From assembly GCA_021154325.1 (NCBI GenBank), contig JAJKIR010000059.1, positions 1 to 33,652 on the forward strand: a DNA stretch of 33,652 nt, read 5' to 3'. A program made the position numbers and the translations under genes. The DNA is from Gemmatimonas sp. Its GTDB lineage: Bacteria; Gemmatimonadota; Gemmatimonadetes; Gemmatimonadales; Gemmatimonadaceae. The stretch's first letter is position 1. The number at the start of each line of letters is the position of its first letter. This document shows, in pieces, positions 1-7,333 of this stretch. The notes beneath the pieces were generated by a model. That model saw nothing but the letters and a program-made list of their open reading frames with translations. It was not told the origin of the DNA and did not search any database.

Positions 1-298
1 CCACTCCCAGGGAGGCAGCCTTGGCGAAGACGGCTGACAACAAAAGGCCGCCCGCGGCACCCCACCCGGCAAAGCGCGGAAGGGACATCTGGTCGATGTT
101 GCGCCTACCCTCGGTGAGCGCGAGGAACGCGGAGAATATGATCCCGGCAAAGAAGCCGAGCACGCCGAAGATCAGAGGAAACGGGGCGTCGGCCTTGAAG
201 CCTGTGACGACCGCGAGCAGGACGCCCACAAGGGACCACGCTACTCCCCAGGTGAAGCCCATCCCGATTGCACCGCGGATGCGTCGCAGCCACTTCAC
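1..298 (-). CDS. Membrane protein, partial (C-terminus beyond left edge)
   Basis: The reverse strand is open from a GTG at 298 to the window edge (about 99 codons, no stop reached). A strong GGAGG lies 8 bases upstream of the GTG. The product starts MKWLRRIRGAIGMGF and has three hydrophobic stretches, roughly residues 10-33, 42-62 and 78-99, separated by short charged loops (FKADAP and TEGRRNIDQ). That is the pattern of a small inner-membrane protein. I do not recognise the family. Codon third positions are G/C rich, as in neighbouring genes. The next gene (534) is divergent, so promoters for both should lie between 299 and 533. Confidence 0.72.
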   Translation of the reverse strand, partial: MKWLRRIRGAIGMGFTWGVAWSLVGVLLAVVTGFKADAPFPLIFGVLGFFAGIIFSAFLALTEGRRNIDQMSLPRFAGWGAAGGLLLSAVFAKAASLGV

Positions 299-533
299 GA
301 TGATTGCCTCCGACGCGAACGCGGCGTGCGCTCTCGGTCGCCAATGTCAGTCGATCACCAAGACCTTTATGCTGCAAAGTACGTAGTGCCGGATTGGGAT
401 TCAAGGGTGCTCATGGCCGGTTCGGCAGACCTCTGACGTCTCCGGATTGCGCCGGTCAACGCCTGCGCTCTTATTGAAATCCTTGCGGCTCACCGTCGCG
501 TCGGCTGGCGATACACATCCCTGGAGGTCACGC
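299..533. other. Divergent intergenic region
   Basis: This 235-base gap separates two divergently transcribed membrane-protein genes and presumably carries both promoters. It is less GC-rich than the genes around it. I see no convincing -35/-10 pair, tRNA, hairpin or repeat in it. The short open frames that cross it look like shadows. Confidence 0.4.
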
Positions 534-821
534 ATGACCACGCACGCGCCGGTGCCCCTGGTACGCGTCTGGGCGGTCGCGGTCGCCGTCCTGCTGGCGA
601 CGGCCCTCGCGTCGCGCGGGCTCACGCGCCTAACGACGCCCTGGCCCGCGTACGGCGTGGGGCTCATCGGTCTACTTGCCGTTGGCGTGGCACTCGTGCT
701 GAGTTGGCGGGGCGTGGGAGCGCCGGGCGCTCACAGCGCCGGAGTCCGCCGAGCGATCCGCGGTGCGCTGCTGGTCGGCGCACTGCTCTGGCTGGTCGCG
801 ATGATCTTCCCGTTCCTCTGA
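534..821 (+). CDS. Small hydrophobic membrane protein, 95 aa
   Basis: The ATG at 534 is preceded by GGAGG at 523-527 with a 6-base spacer, so I prefer it to the in-frame ATG at 447. The product begins MTTHAPVPLVRVWAVAVAV. It has three predicted membrane segments: residues about 10-27, 38-58 and 76-94. Arginine-rich loops separate them. No family is recognised. An exact GCCTAACG word lies inside the gene at 628-635, read as R-L-T-T with a rare CTA codon. A near-copy, ACCTAACG, follows the stop codon at 829-836. It is the first of four short co-directional genes of unrelated type. Confidence 0.7.
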   Translation: MTTHAPVPLVRVWAVAVAVLLATALASRGLTRLTTPWPAYGVGLIGLLAVGVALVLSWRGVGAPGAHSAGVRRAIRGALLVGALLWLVAMIFPFL

Positions 822-852
822 GCCCGTTACCTAACGAGTTGGTGCAGCTGGC

Positions 853-873
853 GCCGGCGCACCGTGCGCCGGC
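853..873 (+). other. Perfect 9-bp hairpin with 3-base loop
   Basis: GCCGGCGCA at 853-861 pairs exactly with TGCGCCGGC at 865-873 around a CCG loop. It lies between the stop at 821 and the ATG at 901. No T-run follows, so it is not a classical intrinsic terminator. It could be a weak terminator, an mRNA-stability element or a product of GC richness. Confidence 0.4.
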
Positions 874-900
874 CGCGCCCATGCGCTCCATTGAAACGCC

Positions 901-1161
901 ATGGTGAATCGACCAGTTGCTTTCATCCGATTTGGAGCACCACGCGACGGCATCGCATGCCCGGCATGCGGCTTCTCGCCATTTGTCGGGATGCAGTGGG
1001 TGTGTAGCCCCGATGGCTGCGGCGGTAGCTTCGACACCTTTGCAAGCCGCGCCCGGTGCCCGCACTGCAGCGCACAGTTCGCCTGGACCGGATGCCCAGC
1101 GTGCGGAAGGGTCTCCGCTCACGAGGCATGGTATCGCCGCTCCGACGTCCGATCGGTCTGA
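901..1161 (+). CDS. Small zinc-ribbon protein with four CxxC-type cysteine pairs
   Basis: The 86-residue product has eight cysteines in four pairs: C20/C23 (CPAC), C35/C40 (CSPDGC), C53/C56 (CPHC) and C65/C68 (CPAC). This is the layout of two zinc-ribbon or rubredoxin-like knuckles. Small soluble proteins with a W-x-C-x-PDGCG-x-FDTFA core are, as far as I recall, common hypotheticals in soil bacteria, but no function is known to me. Nucleic-acid or protein binding through zinc is a guess. No clear Shine-Dalgarno precedes the ATG, so the start is less sure than the frame. A longer overlapping frame (917-1696) destroys the cysteine pattern and is not coding here. Confidence 0.75.
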   Translation: MVNRPVAFIRFGAPRDGIACPACGFSPFVGMQWVCSPDGCGGSFDTFASRARCPHCSAQFAWTGCPACGRVSAHEAWYRRSDVRSV

Positions 1162-1177
1162 ACCAACTTCTCGTCGC

Positions 1178-1696
1178 ATGCCCACGCTGCCGCGTCAGAT
1201 TCTTCTCATCGCCCCGTTTTCGGCAATCATCGCCTGCTGGCATGGGCCGCCGGAGCGTCACGCGTCCCTGGAAGGCTACAACTCGCCTGCCACTCACGAG
1301 CTGACCATCGCACTGCGAAGCTTCGACGTCTCTCGACCGGCCCGAGGGCTTGCCGCCTTTCCGGGCGGGGGATTCGCCATGGGCCTCGACGAAGGCGTTG
1401 AGGTCAACGTCTGCGAGAAGGCGACAGGCAAATTTCGTCAGATCGCCGTCGTCCACGAAGCGATCAAGTCCGCACCGAACTTCGGGACGCCAGCCGTAAT
1501 GGAATGGCTCGACACAACGATTCGCATCACGCGGTACACCGGGGGAGACACGATCGTGCGGCTACCAGATGGCTTGCACGTGGGGTCAGGACGACAATCG
1601 TCCTTCGATCGAAATGTCATTCCCGAATGCGAGGCATCGCTAGCCGCTCTTCGAAATTCGCAGAGCATGCCGAACGGCGAGGCGATTACACCCTGA
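1178..1696 (+). CDS. Putative lipoprotein, 172 aa
   Basis: The ATG at 1178 gives an N-terminus with a short charged region (R6), a hydrophobic core and I-I-A-C ending at Cys20. This fits a lipobox, so the protein is probably exported and lipid-anchored. The rest (about 150 residues) is a mixed polar sequence with Gly-rich turns (AAFPGGGFAMGL) and no family I recognise. The frame stays open to 917, but the upstream part overlaps the zinc-ribbon gene and is compositionally unlike it, so I start at 1178. There is no obvious ribosome-binding site. The stop codon is followed 4 bases later by an exact GCCTAACG at 1701-1708. Confidence 0.6.
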   Translation: MPTLPRQILLIAPFSAIIACWHGPPERHASLEGYNSPATHELTIALRSFDVSRPARGLAAFPGGGFAMGLDEGVEVNVCEKATGKFRQIAVVHEAIKSAPNFGTPAVMEWLDTTIRITRYTGGDTIVRLPDGLHVGSGRQSSFDRNVIPECEASLAALRNSQSMPNGEAITP

Positions 1697-1771
1697 GCGT
1701 GCCTAACGATTGTGTGACGATGAAGGCGCAGCATCTTCAGAACGAACACGCGCACAGCGGCGAGGAGAGCA

Positions 1772-2419
1772 ATGACCACTGCCACGAGATCCGGACCCAC
1801 CAAAGACCCCGAGCTCTGGCAGCTGCTCCGCGCAATCGCGACCGGCGACGAGCCACGCGCGTCGCGTCTGCTCGCGGCGTCCCCCCGGCTCGCCGTGGAC
1901 GCGTCTTCCGTTGGCGCGACGCGTAGCTCGTCGCAGTCGTATTTCATCGAGGAAATCGCGCACCACGTGTACGAGGGCGACACGGCACTCCACGTCGCCG
2001 CGGCAGCCTATCGAACCGACATCGCGAAGGAGCTCGTTCGGAATGGTGCGGACGTCAGCGCGAGCAATCGCCGCGGTGCGCAGCCTCTGCACTACGCGAG
2101 CGTGGGACAGCCTGCGTCGGAGACGTGGGACCCGAAAGCGCAGGCGAACGTCATTACGTACCTGCTACGGGCCGGTGCCGATCCGAATGCGCCGGACAAG
2201 AGCGGAGTGACGCCGCTGCATCGGGCCGTTCGGACGCGCTGCGCGGCGGCGGTTCGTGTTCTCCTCGCCCACGGCGCCGATCCCAAGCGGAAGAACGGCA
2301 GCGGGTCGACGCCAATCCAGCTGGCGCATCACAACACGGGGCGCAGTGGCAGCGGATCGGTCGCCGCGCACGAGCAGGAGCGGAAGATCATACACTTGCT
2401 CGAGGAGCACGGCGGCTAG
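1772..2419 (+). CDS. Ankyrin-repeat protein
   Basis: The 215-residue product contains consecutive ankyrin repeats. The clearest are GDTALHVAAAA...LVRNGADVSA (about 69-98), RRGAQPLHYAS...LLRAGADPNA (about 99-144), SGVTPLHRAVR...LLAHGADPKR (about 146-176) and a degenerate GSTPIQLAHH. Each keeps the TPLH-x-A and GADxxA hallmarks. A GAGGAG ribosome-binding site lies just before the ATG. There is no signal peptide, so it is probably a cytoplasmic protein-interaction module. Its partner is unknown. Its last 32 bases overlap the 3' end of the convergent DUF2306 gene. Confidence 0.9.
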   Translation: MTTATRSGPTKDPELWQLLRAIATGDEPRASRLLAASPRLAVDASSVGATRSSSQSYFIEEIAHHVYEGDTALHVAAAAYRTDIAKELVRNGADVSASNRRGAQPLHYASVGQPASETWDPKAQANVITYLLRAGADPNAPDKSGVTPLHRAVRTRCAAAVRVLLAHGADPKRKNGSGSTPIQLAHHNTGRSGSGSVAAHEQERKIIHLLEEHGG

Positions 2420-3119
2420 CGTCGCGCTGCCCGACGAGTTCGCGAAGGCCGGAGGTGCTTGCCTCGGCCCTCGGGCCACGAGCGTGATCTTTCCGTCTCG
2501 CGATGATCCACTCGGCAACGACAACGTTGATCACCCAACCCGCGCCCATCAACACGGTGCGGGCTGATTCGCCGGGTTTGCCCACGAGAATGAACCAGGG
2601 GAGGTTGGTGAGGACCTGCGTCCCGGCGCCCAAGCCAATCGCGTAGGCTCGCGTCATCCACACCCCGTGCGATACAAAGTCCCGGCGACGCACTGCATAG
2701 AGCCCGAGCACGATCGACACGAGCATCGCCGTCCCGAAGATCAGGCGCTCCACGTAGAGGCCCATACCGTCCCCCTCGGGCCACGCGTAGAAGTGCGCCA
2801 TCCACAACCCCGTCAGCGCCGCGATCAAGCCACACACGCCAATCACTCGGCCGGCGGCCCGGTGCCGGGCTCTGTTCCGGCGCCGGAAGCCCGCCGAGAA
2901 CTGGAACGCTCCCACCATGGCGTATGGAATCACCGTCAGAATGTGGAGCACCACCGGAATGGGCTGCGCGAAGAACCGTGCGTTGGCCTTCGTGACTTGC
3001 GCGTGGCTCGCGAGCTCGGCGAGCCTTGCCGTGCCGGCGATCGCCGGCACGAGGCTCAGGAGGATCAGCAGGGCTGGGACGAGCCAGTCCGATTGATTGG
3101 AAGTCCTGGTGGTGGCCAT
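2388..3119 (-). CDS. DUF2306-type membrane protein
   Basis: The 243-residue protein has six or seven hydrophobic segments. It starts with WLVPALLILLSLVPAIAG and goes on with an HILTVIPYAMVGAFQF segment and a later FVSHGVWMTRAYAIGLGAGTQV segment. The conserved histidines (HILT, HRAAGR, HFYAW, SHGVWM) in or near membrane helices match the DUF2306 family of predicted membrane proteins, whose function is unsettled. The C-terminal 30 residues are Arg-rich and lie over the end of the ankyrin gene, so they may be poorly conserved. It begins 14 bases after the stop of the beta-barrel-like gene at 3134 on the same strand, so the two probably form an operon. Confidence 0.85.
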   Translation of the reverse strand: MATTRTSNQSDWLVPALLILLSLVPAIAGTARLAELASHAQVTKANARFFAQPIPVVLHILTVIPYAMVGAFQFSAGFRRRNRARHRAAGRVIGVCGLIAALTGLWMAHFYAWPEGDGMGLYVERLIFGTAMLVSIVLGLYAVRRRDFVSHGVWMTRAYAIGLGAGTQVLTNLPWFILVGKPGESARTVLMGAGWVINVVVAEWIIARRKDHARGPRAEASTSGLRELVGQRDASRRAPRASV

Positions 3120-3133
3120 TGTCGTTTTCCCGG

Positions 3134-3739
3134 TTAGCGCGAGATGAGTCGCAGGCCAGCCATCACTACGATGTCGTTGCCGGTGCGCGACGAGCCCTGG
3201 CCGGTGAGCGGCTTGAATCCGGCGACGTAGTCGCGTGCCTCGAGGCGCAGGCGAAGGCGGCGGTAGCCCAGCTCACCACCGGCGCTGGCGTACGCGGCGA
3301 GGTTGTGCGTCGCGTCCACATCCAGCTTGCGATAGTTGTAGCTCCGGCCGCCCGCACCGAGGCCTGCGAAGGGGCTGAAGGACATCGTGTTGCTGGCGGT
3401 CCATCGGGGCGCGCGGAGCTCGCCGCCGATGTCGTAGGTGAAGACGTCGAGCTTGGGGGCACCTGCCGCCGCGACGTCCCGGCTGCGCGCCCAGCCGAAG
3501 GTGGACACGATGGCGAGCGATGGCTGTGCGACGTAGGTGAGCTGCACCGCGTTCATGTTGCCGCGCTTGACGGCGTCGCGCTGAGCGCCGGTCGGGAAGA
3601 GGGCGCCGCTCGGTACCACCATCTCCCAGCGTGGCTGCTTCGAGACTGTCGCCATGGAGTCGGTGGTCTGGGCGGAGAGGCTGCTGGCGGCGATGACGGT
3701 GCAGCCTAGGGCGGCGGTGACGGCGGACGTGATGTTCAT
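3134..3739 (-). CDS. Exported beta-barrel-like outer-membrane protein
   Basis: The 201-residue product has a clear signal peptide (MNITSAVTAALGCTVIAASSLSAQ, cleavage likely at LSA-Q). It then shows alternating-pattern strands such as AVQLTYVAQPSLAIVSTFGWAR, FTYDIGGELRAPRW, FSPFAGLGAGGRSY, ELGYRRLRLRLEARDYV and IVVMAGLRLIS. This is typical of small OmpA/OmpW-like eight-strand barrels. Domain assignment is by pattern only. GGAG at 3746-3749 (reverse strand) is a good ribosome-binding site 6 bases before the ATG. That site lies in one arm of an inverted repeat (3743-3780). The DUF2306 gene follows 14 bases downstream. Confidence 0.75.
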   Translation of the reverse strand: MNITSAVTAALGCTVIAASSLSAQTTDSMATVSKQPRWEMVVPSGALFPTGAQRDAVKRGNMNAVQLTYVAQPSLAIVSTFGWARSRDVAAAGAPKLDVFTYDIGGELRAPRWTASNTMSFSPFAGLGAGGRSYNYRKLDVDATHNLAAYASAGGELGYRRLRLRLEARDYVAGFKPLTGQGSSRTGNDIVVMAGLRLISR

Positions 3740-3742
3740 TGA

Positions 3743-3780
3743 GGTCTCCAGTAAGAGGTGAGCCCAATCTGCCGGAGACC
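3743..3780 (-). promoter_or_regulatory. Possible Shine-Dalgarno-sequestering hairpin
   Basis: In the leader of the barrel-like gene (reverse strand), GGTCTCC (3780-3774) can pair perfectly with GGAGACC (3749-3743), leaving a 24-base loop. The downstream arm contains the GGAG ribosome-binding site 6 bases before the ATG. Folding would hide it, suggesting a translational switch or thermosensor-like control. Seven base pairs with a 24-base loop is modest, so this is an inference. Confidence 0.35.
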
Positions 3781-3841
3781 AATGCGGCCCGCCTCGACCG
3801 AAAGGTGCAGAGGGGGGTGTAGTTAGGCGGTGTAGATCAGG

Positions 3842-6628
3842 CTAGAGCAGCTTGAGCTCAGCCGCGCGGACCAGGGCTTCCGTGCGATGACCGGCGCCGA
3901 GCTTGGCGTAGGCATTCGCGATGTGTCGTTTGACCGTCGCCGCGCTGATCGAGAGGTGCTCGGCGATCTCCTGGTTCCGGAGGCCCGCCGCGATGAGCCG
4001 GAGGATCTCCCGCTCGCGGGTCGTGAGAGGCTGAAGCATCCCCGCGGCACTGTCGCCAGGTTGAGCGACGGGCGGCTTCGGTGCGTCGAAGGCCGCGAGC
4101 ACCCGGCGGGTGTACTCGCCGGCGAGTCCCCGCGCCGTCGCGTGGCGCAGCAGCTCGCGCATGCGGCTGCCCTCGTCGAGAAACACGCGGAGGTAGCCCT
4201 CGGGCTCGGCGAGCCCCAGCGCCCGGGTCAAAGAGTCGAGCGCGGGACGAAGATTGCCGAGCGCGTGCTGCGCCAGGGCGTGGAGCGCAAGGATCTCGAT
4301 GAGGTTTCCGACTCTCCCGCCAGCTTCCGCCGCCGTGGTTAGGCGTTCGAGCAGCCTGACCGCGTCGGAGGCACAACGGTCGCCATCTCGTGTGCCGTGC
4401 CTAACGATGAGCACTCTGGCGAATGTGACGTGCTCGAACTCGCGAAGGAAGCTGAGATCCTCGTCAACGGAGAGCCGCGTCTTGCGCGACCATTCCATCG
4501 CGTCGCCCACGCTTCCCAGTGCGAGGTGAACGCGTGCCCGCAATGCGGGTATCGGACGCAGGCGCGGGAGCGGATCTCGGCGTTCGTTGGCCTCGGCCTG
4601 GTTCAGCATCTCGAGTGCACTGTCCAGCTCTCCCCGCGCTTCATGCACGCGAGCCATTGCCGTACACCAACGGAGCTTGTTGCCCGTGTACGCGCTGCGG
4701 GCCGCGGATCGCGCGATGGTGTCGAGGTGCGTCATCGCCGATGGCAGATCGTTCCACTCGCGATAGACCTCACTCAGACCGATGTGTAGCTCGTCCGTTT
4801 CGGCATTCCCCGCGTGCGCGGCTTCACGCGCGAGCCCCAATCCCTTTTCATAGATGCTCACCGCTTCGCGGAGTCGGCCCTGGGCGACGCGGATGTCGCC
4901 GAGCACGAAGGTGCCGCGAACCGCGTCGAGGTCGTGCCCGACCTTTCGCATCGTCGCGAGCGCGTCGGTGAAGGTGCGGTATCCGCCCTCGAGATCGCCG
5001 CGTCCCCAGCGAGCGAGCGCCACGAGCGCGAGTCCCGAGGCGCGCGCGGCATCGTCGCCTTCTGGTATGAGCTCGAGCGCTCGCGTCGCGTGCTCCAGGC
5101 TTCCGGGCGTGTCGCCCAATGCCTGCGCGAGATACACGCGGGCCGCGGCCAGCTCCGCGCTGAGCGATCGGAAGCGCGTCTCGTCGCTGACCACCATCTC
5201 CGCTGGAGCAACTGCGTGCTCATTGGAGCTCTCGTACTTCCGCAACCACTCTTCGACGCATCGCAGTCGCGGCTCGGCGGCCTCCAGCTCGCCACTGTTC
5301 AACAAGCCCCAGGCGTAGCCCATACAGAGTACGGGTCTCTTGCGCACCACGGTCTCTGGCAGCGTCTTCACCCGGTCAAGCCACTGGGCAGACTCGTAGC
5401 TCCGATCCTTTTCGGGCCACGTCTTCTCGAGTAGCTCCGCGGCACGCTCGACGTCTTCAGCGGCCAGTGCGTGTCGGACGGCAGCATTTGGCGAGGCATG
5501 TTGCTCGTACCAGACGCTCGCCCTTTTGTGGAATGATCGCGCTGCCTGTGGATCCATTGTCTGGGACTGCCGCTGCAAGACGTCGGCGAAGAGGTGGTGG
5601 TAGCGATACCATTCGCCCCGATCATCGAGCGCCACGACGAACAGGTTCCGACGCTCGAGCTCCTCGAGGAGCGCCTGCGATCCTGTTTCGCCGGTAACCG
5701 CGTCGCACAGGGGTCCGCTCAACCGCTCGAGTATCGCGGTGCCGAGGAGAAAGCGCCGAACGTGGCCCGGCTCGGACTTGAGTACTTCCTCAACGAGATA
5801 GTCGGCGACGTACCTGTTGTCGCCAGAGAAGCTCGCGACGAATCCCGGCACGTCGCCGCGCGCCTTCATCGAGAGTGCGGCGAGCTTGAGACCCGCGATC
5901 CAGCCTTCGGTCCGCTGCTCCAGCTTCGCCGTCTCGTCAGGCGACAGCTCGAGGTCCATCACCTCGGTCAGGAACGCGGACGCCTCGCCGAGGGTGAAGC
6001 GGAGGTTCGTCGCGCGCAGCTCGGTGAGCTCGCCGCGCACACGCATCCGGGCGAGCGGCAGCCGCGGCTCGGCGCGGCTCGCGACAACGACATGCATGCG
6101 TCGCGGCAGATGATCGAGCAGAAAAGTCAGCGCGTCGTGGATCGGCGCGGCATCGATGACGTGGTAGTCGTCGAGGACAACGGTGAAGTGCGTGTCGATC
6201 GCATCGATCTCGTTGATGAGAGTCGTGAGCACCGACTCCATCGCGGGCGGCTGCGGTGACTCGAGTAGCGCGAGCGCGCGCCAGCCGATATCGGCGCGAA
6301 CCCCCTGGAGTGCGCGGACGAAGTACTTCCAGAACAGGGCCGGCTCGTTGTCGTTGGCGTCGAGCGACACCCAGGCCGTCGCTTCGCCCTGCTCTCCGAG
6401 CCAGCCTGCCAGCAGGGTTGTCTTCCCGAAGCCAGCCGGGGCAATGACGACCGTGAGCTTCTGGCCGGCTCCCAGGCGGAGGACCTCGGTGAGGCGGGGG
6501 CGCGGCACGAGGTCAGAGCGTGCTCGCGGGGCATACAGCTTCGTCTCGAGCAGCGAGCCCGAGGCACTTGCTCTTTCGAAATTCCGAGGCTCGCCTGACG
6601 ACTCGACGAGAGCAAGTGCGCGACTCAT
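3842..6628 (-). CDS. Large ATP-binding LuxR-family (MalT-type) transcriptional regulator
   Basis: From the ATG at 6628 the protein has 928 residues, the usual size of MalT/LAL regulators. Its N-terminus matches the family style (LLETKLYAPRARSDLVPRPRL). Walker A is GFGKTT near residues 66-71 and Walker B is VVLDDYH near 150-156, with a winged-helix region after that. A long helical TPR-like sensor region fills about 420-850. The C-terminus (about 867-928) is a LuxR helix-turn-helix: LTTREREILRLIAAGLRN, then QEIAEHLSISAATVKRHI. The frame runs open upstream to 7261, but that stretch is antisense to the reductase gene and has no family similarity. Effector and targets are unknown. The divergent neighbour at 6758 and the downstream 3134-3739 operon are candidates. 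No strong ribosome-binding site is visible. Confidence 0.93.
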   Translation of the reverse strand: MSRALALVESSGEPRNFERASASGSLLETKLYAPRARSDLVPRPRLTEVLRLGAGQKLTVVIAPAGFGKTTLLAGWLGEQGEATAWVSLDANDNEPALFWKYFVRALQGVRADIGWRALALLESPQPPAMESVLTTLINEIDAIDTHFTVVLDDYHVIDAAPIHDALTFLLDHLPRRMHVVVASRAEPRLPLARMRVRGELTELRATNLRFTLGEASAFLTEVMDLELSPDETAKLEQRTEGWIAGLKLAALSMKARGDVPGFVASFSGDNRYVADYLVEEVLKSEPGHVRRFLLGTAILERLSGPLCDAVTGETGSQALLEELERRNLFVVALDDRGEWYRYHHLFADVLQRQSQTMDPQAARSFHKRASVWYEQHASPNAAVRHALAAEDVERAAELLEKTWPEKDRSYESAQWLDRVKTLPETVVRKRPVLCMGYAWGLLNSGELEAAEPRLRCVEEWLRKYESSNEHAVAPAEMVVSDETRFRSLSAELAAARVYLAQALGDTPGSLEHATRALELIPEGDDAARASGLALVALARWGRGDLEGGYRTFTDALATMRKVGHDLDAVRGTFVLGDIRVAQGRLREAVSIYEKGLGLAREAAHAGNAETDELHIGLSEVYREWNDLPSAMTHLDTIARSAARSAYTGNKLRWCTAMARVHEARGELDSALEMLNQAEANERRDPLPRLRPIPALRARVHLALGSVGDAMEWSRKTRLSVDEDLSFLREFEHVTFARVLIVRHGTRDGDRCASDAVRLLERLTTAAEAGGRVGNLIEILALHALAQHALGNLRPALDSLTRALGLAEPEGYLRVFLDEGSRMRELLRHATARGLAGEYTRRVLAAFDAPKPPVAQPGDSAAGMLQPLTTREREILRLIAAGLRNQEIAEHLSISAATVKRHIANAYAKLGAGHRTEALVRAAELKLL

Positions 6629-6757
6629 ACTGCTCGACAGGAAGGGTGTGGAGAAGGACGGGGGAATGGTGCAGATGTTTGCACAAGGCCACAAGACTGT
6701 CGCGGGGTGCGTATGTTGAGTCGGGCGACCCAGCCCTGCGCCGTTCGGGACGAGGTG

Positions 6758-7333
6758 ATGGCAAGCTCTGATTGTCGTATAACGATCCACATGGCCGCGA
6801 GCCTCGACGGCTTCATCGCACGCAAGGACGGCCGCGTCGACTGGCTCGAGACCTCGGACGAATTCGCGGCCGGAGAAACGATGGACCCGGCATCCGTCCA
6901 GGCCTTCCTCGAGACGATCGACTGCTATGTCATGGGCTCGCGCACCTATGAGACCGCGCTCGGCTTCGAGGCGCGAGGGTTCGGCTGGTCGTATGGCGAC
7001 AAGCCCACCTTCGTTCTCACGAGCCGCACGCTTCCCCGAACTCGCGACAGCGTCCAATTCCATTCCGGCGATCTCGCCGAGTTTGTGAACGCGCGGCTGC
7101 GGCCCGCGTTCCGCAACATCTGGTTCGTCGGCGGTAGTGTGCTTTCCGCCGAGTGCCTTCGTCTCGGCCTCGCCGATGAGCTTCGCTACTCGATCCTGCC
7201 GATCCTGATCGGAGATGGAATCCCCTTCTTCGAGAAGCTCGATCGAGACGTTGCTCTTCATCTCGCCGAGGTGAAGGCATACAGGAATGGGATGGTGGAG
7301 CTGCGGTACGAGGTGTCAGGGCACCCTCGTTAG
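6758..7333 (+). CDS. Dihydrofolate reductase / RibD C-terminal-like reductase
   Basis: The product reads ITIHMAASLDGFIARKDGRVDWLE near its N-terminus. It continues with YVMGSRTYETALGF, a TFVLTSRTLP strand, FVGGSVLSAECLRLGLADEL and SILPILIGDGIPFF. These are the marks of the RibD_C/DHFR-like family of NADPH-dependent reductases (PF01872). The GG of VGGS and the GDGIPFF loop are the expected cofactor and core elements. Small stand-alone members are common in soil bacteria, and their substrates are generally not known. I take the ATG at 6758 (191 aa), near GAGG; the ATG at 6707 is possible. The stop TAG is part of CGTTAGGC at 7328-7335. The 3' end overlaps the convergent glycosyltransferase by 18 bases. 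Confidence 0.9.
   Translation: MASSDCRITIHMAASLDGFIARKDGRVDWLETSDEFAAGETMDPASVQAFLETIDCYVMGSRTYETALGFEARGFGWSYGDKPTFVLTSRTLPRTRDSVQFHSGDLAEFVNARLRPAFRNIWFVGGSVLSAECLRLGLADELRYSILPILIGDGIPFFEKLDRDVALHLAEVKAYRNGMVELRYEVSGHPR

Noticed and set aside
829..1708. GCCTAAC / GTTAGGC as integron attC core sites (RYYYAAC / GTTRRRY)
   Set aside because: The word fits the attC core consensus, but the copies are not paired at attC distance with matching inner arms. Most lie inside conserved genes, in both orientations, and no integrase is present.
6629..7261. N-terminal extension of the LuxR regulator
   Set aside because: The frame is open to 7261, but it lies antisense to the reductase gene. MalT-type proteins begin about where the ATG at 6628 puts it.
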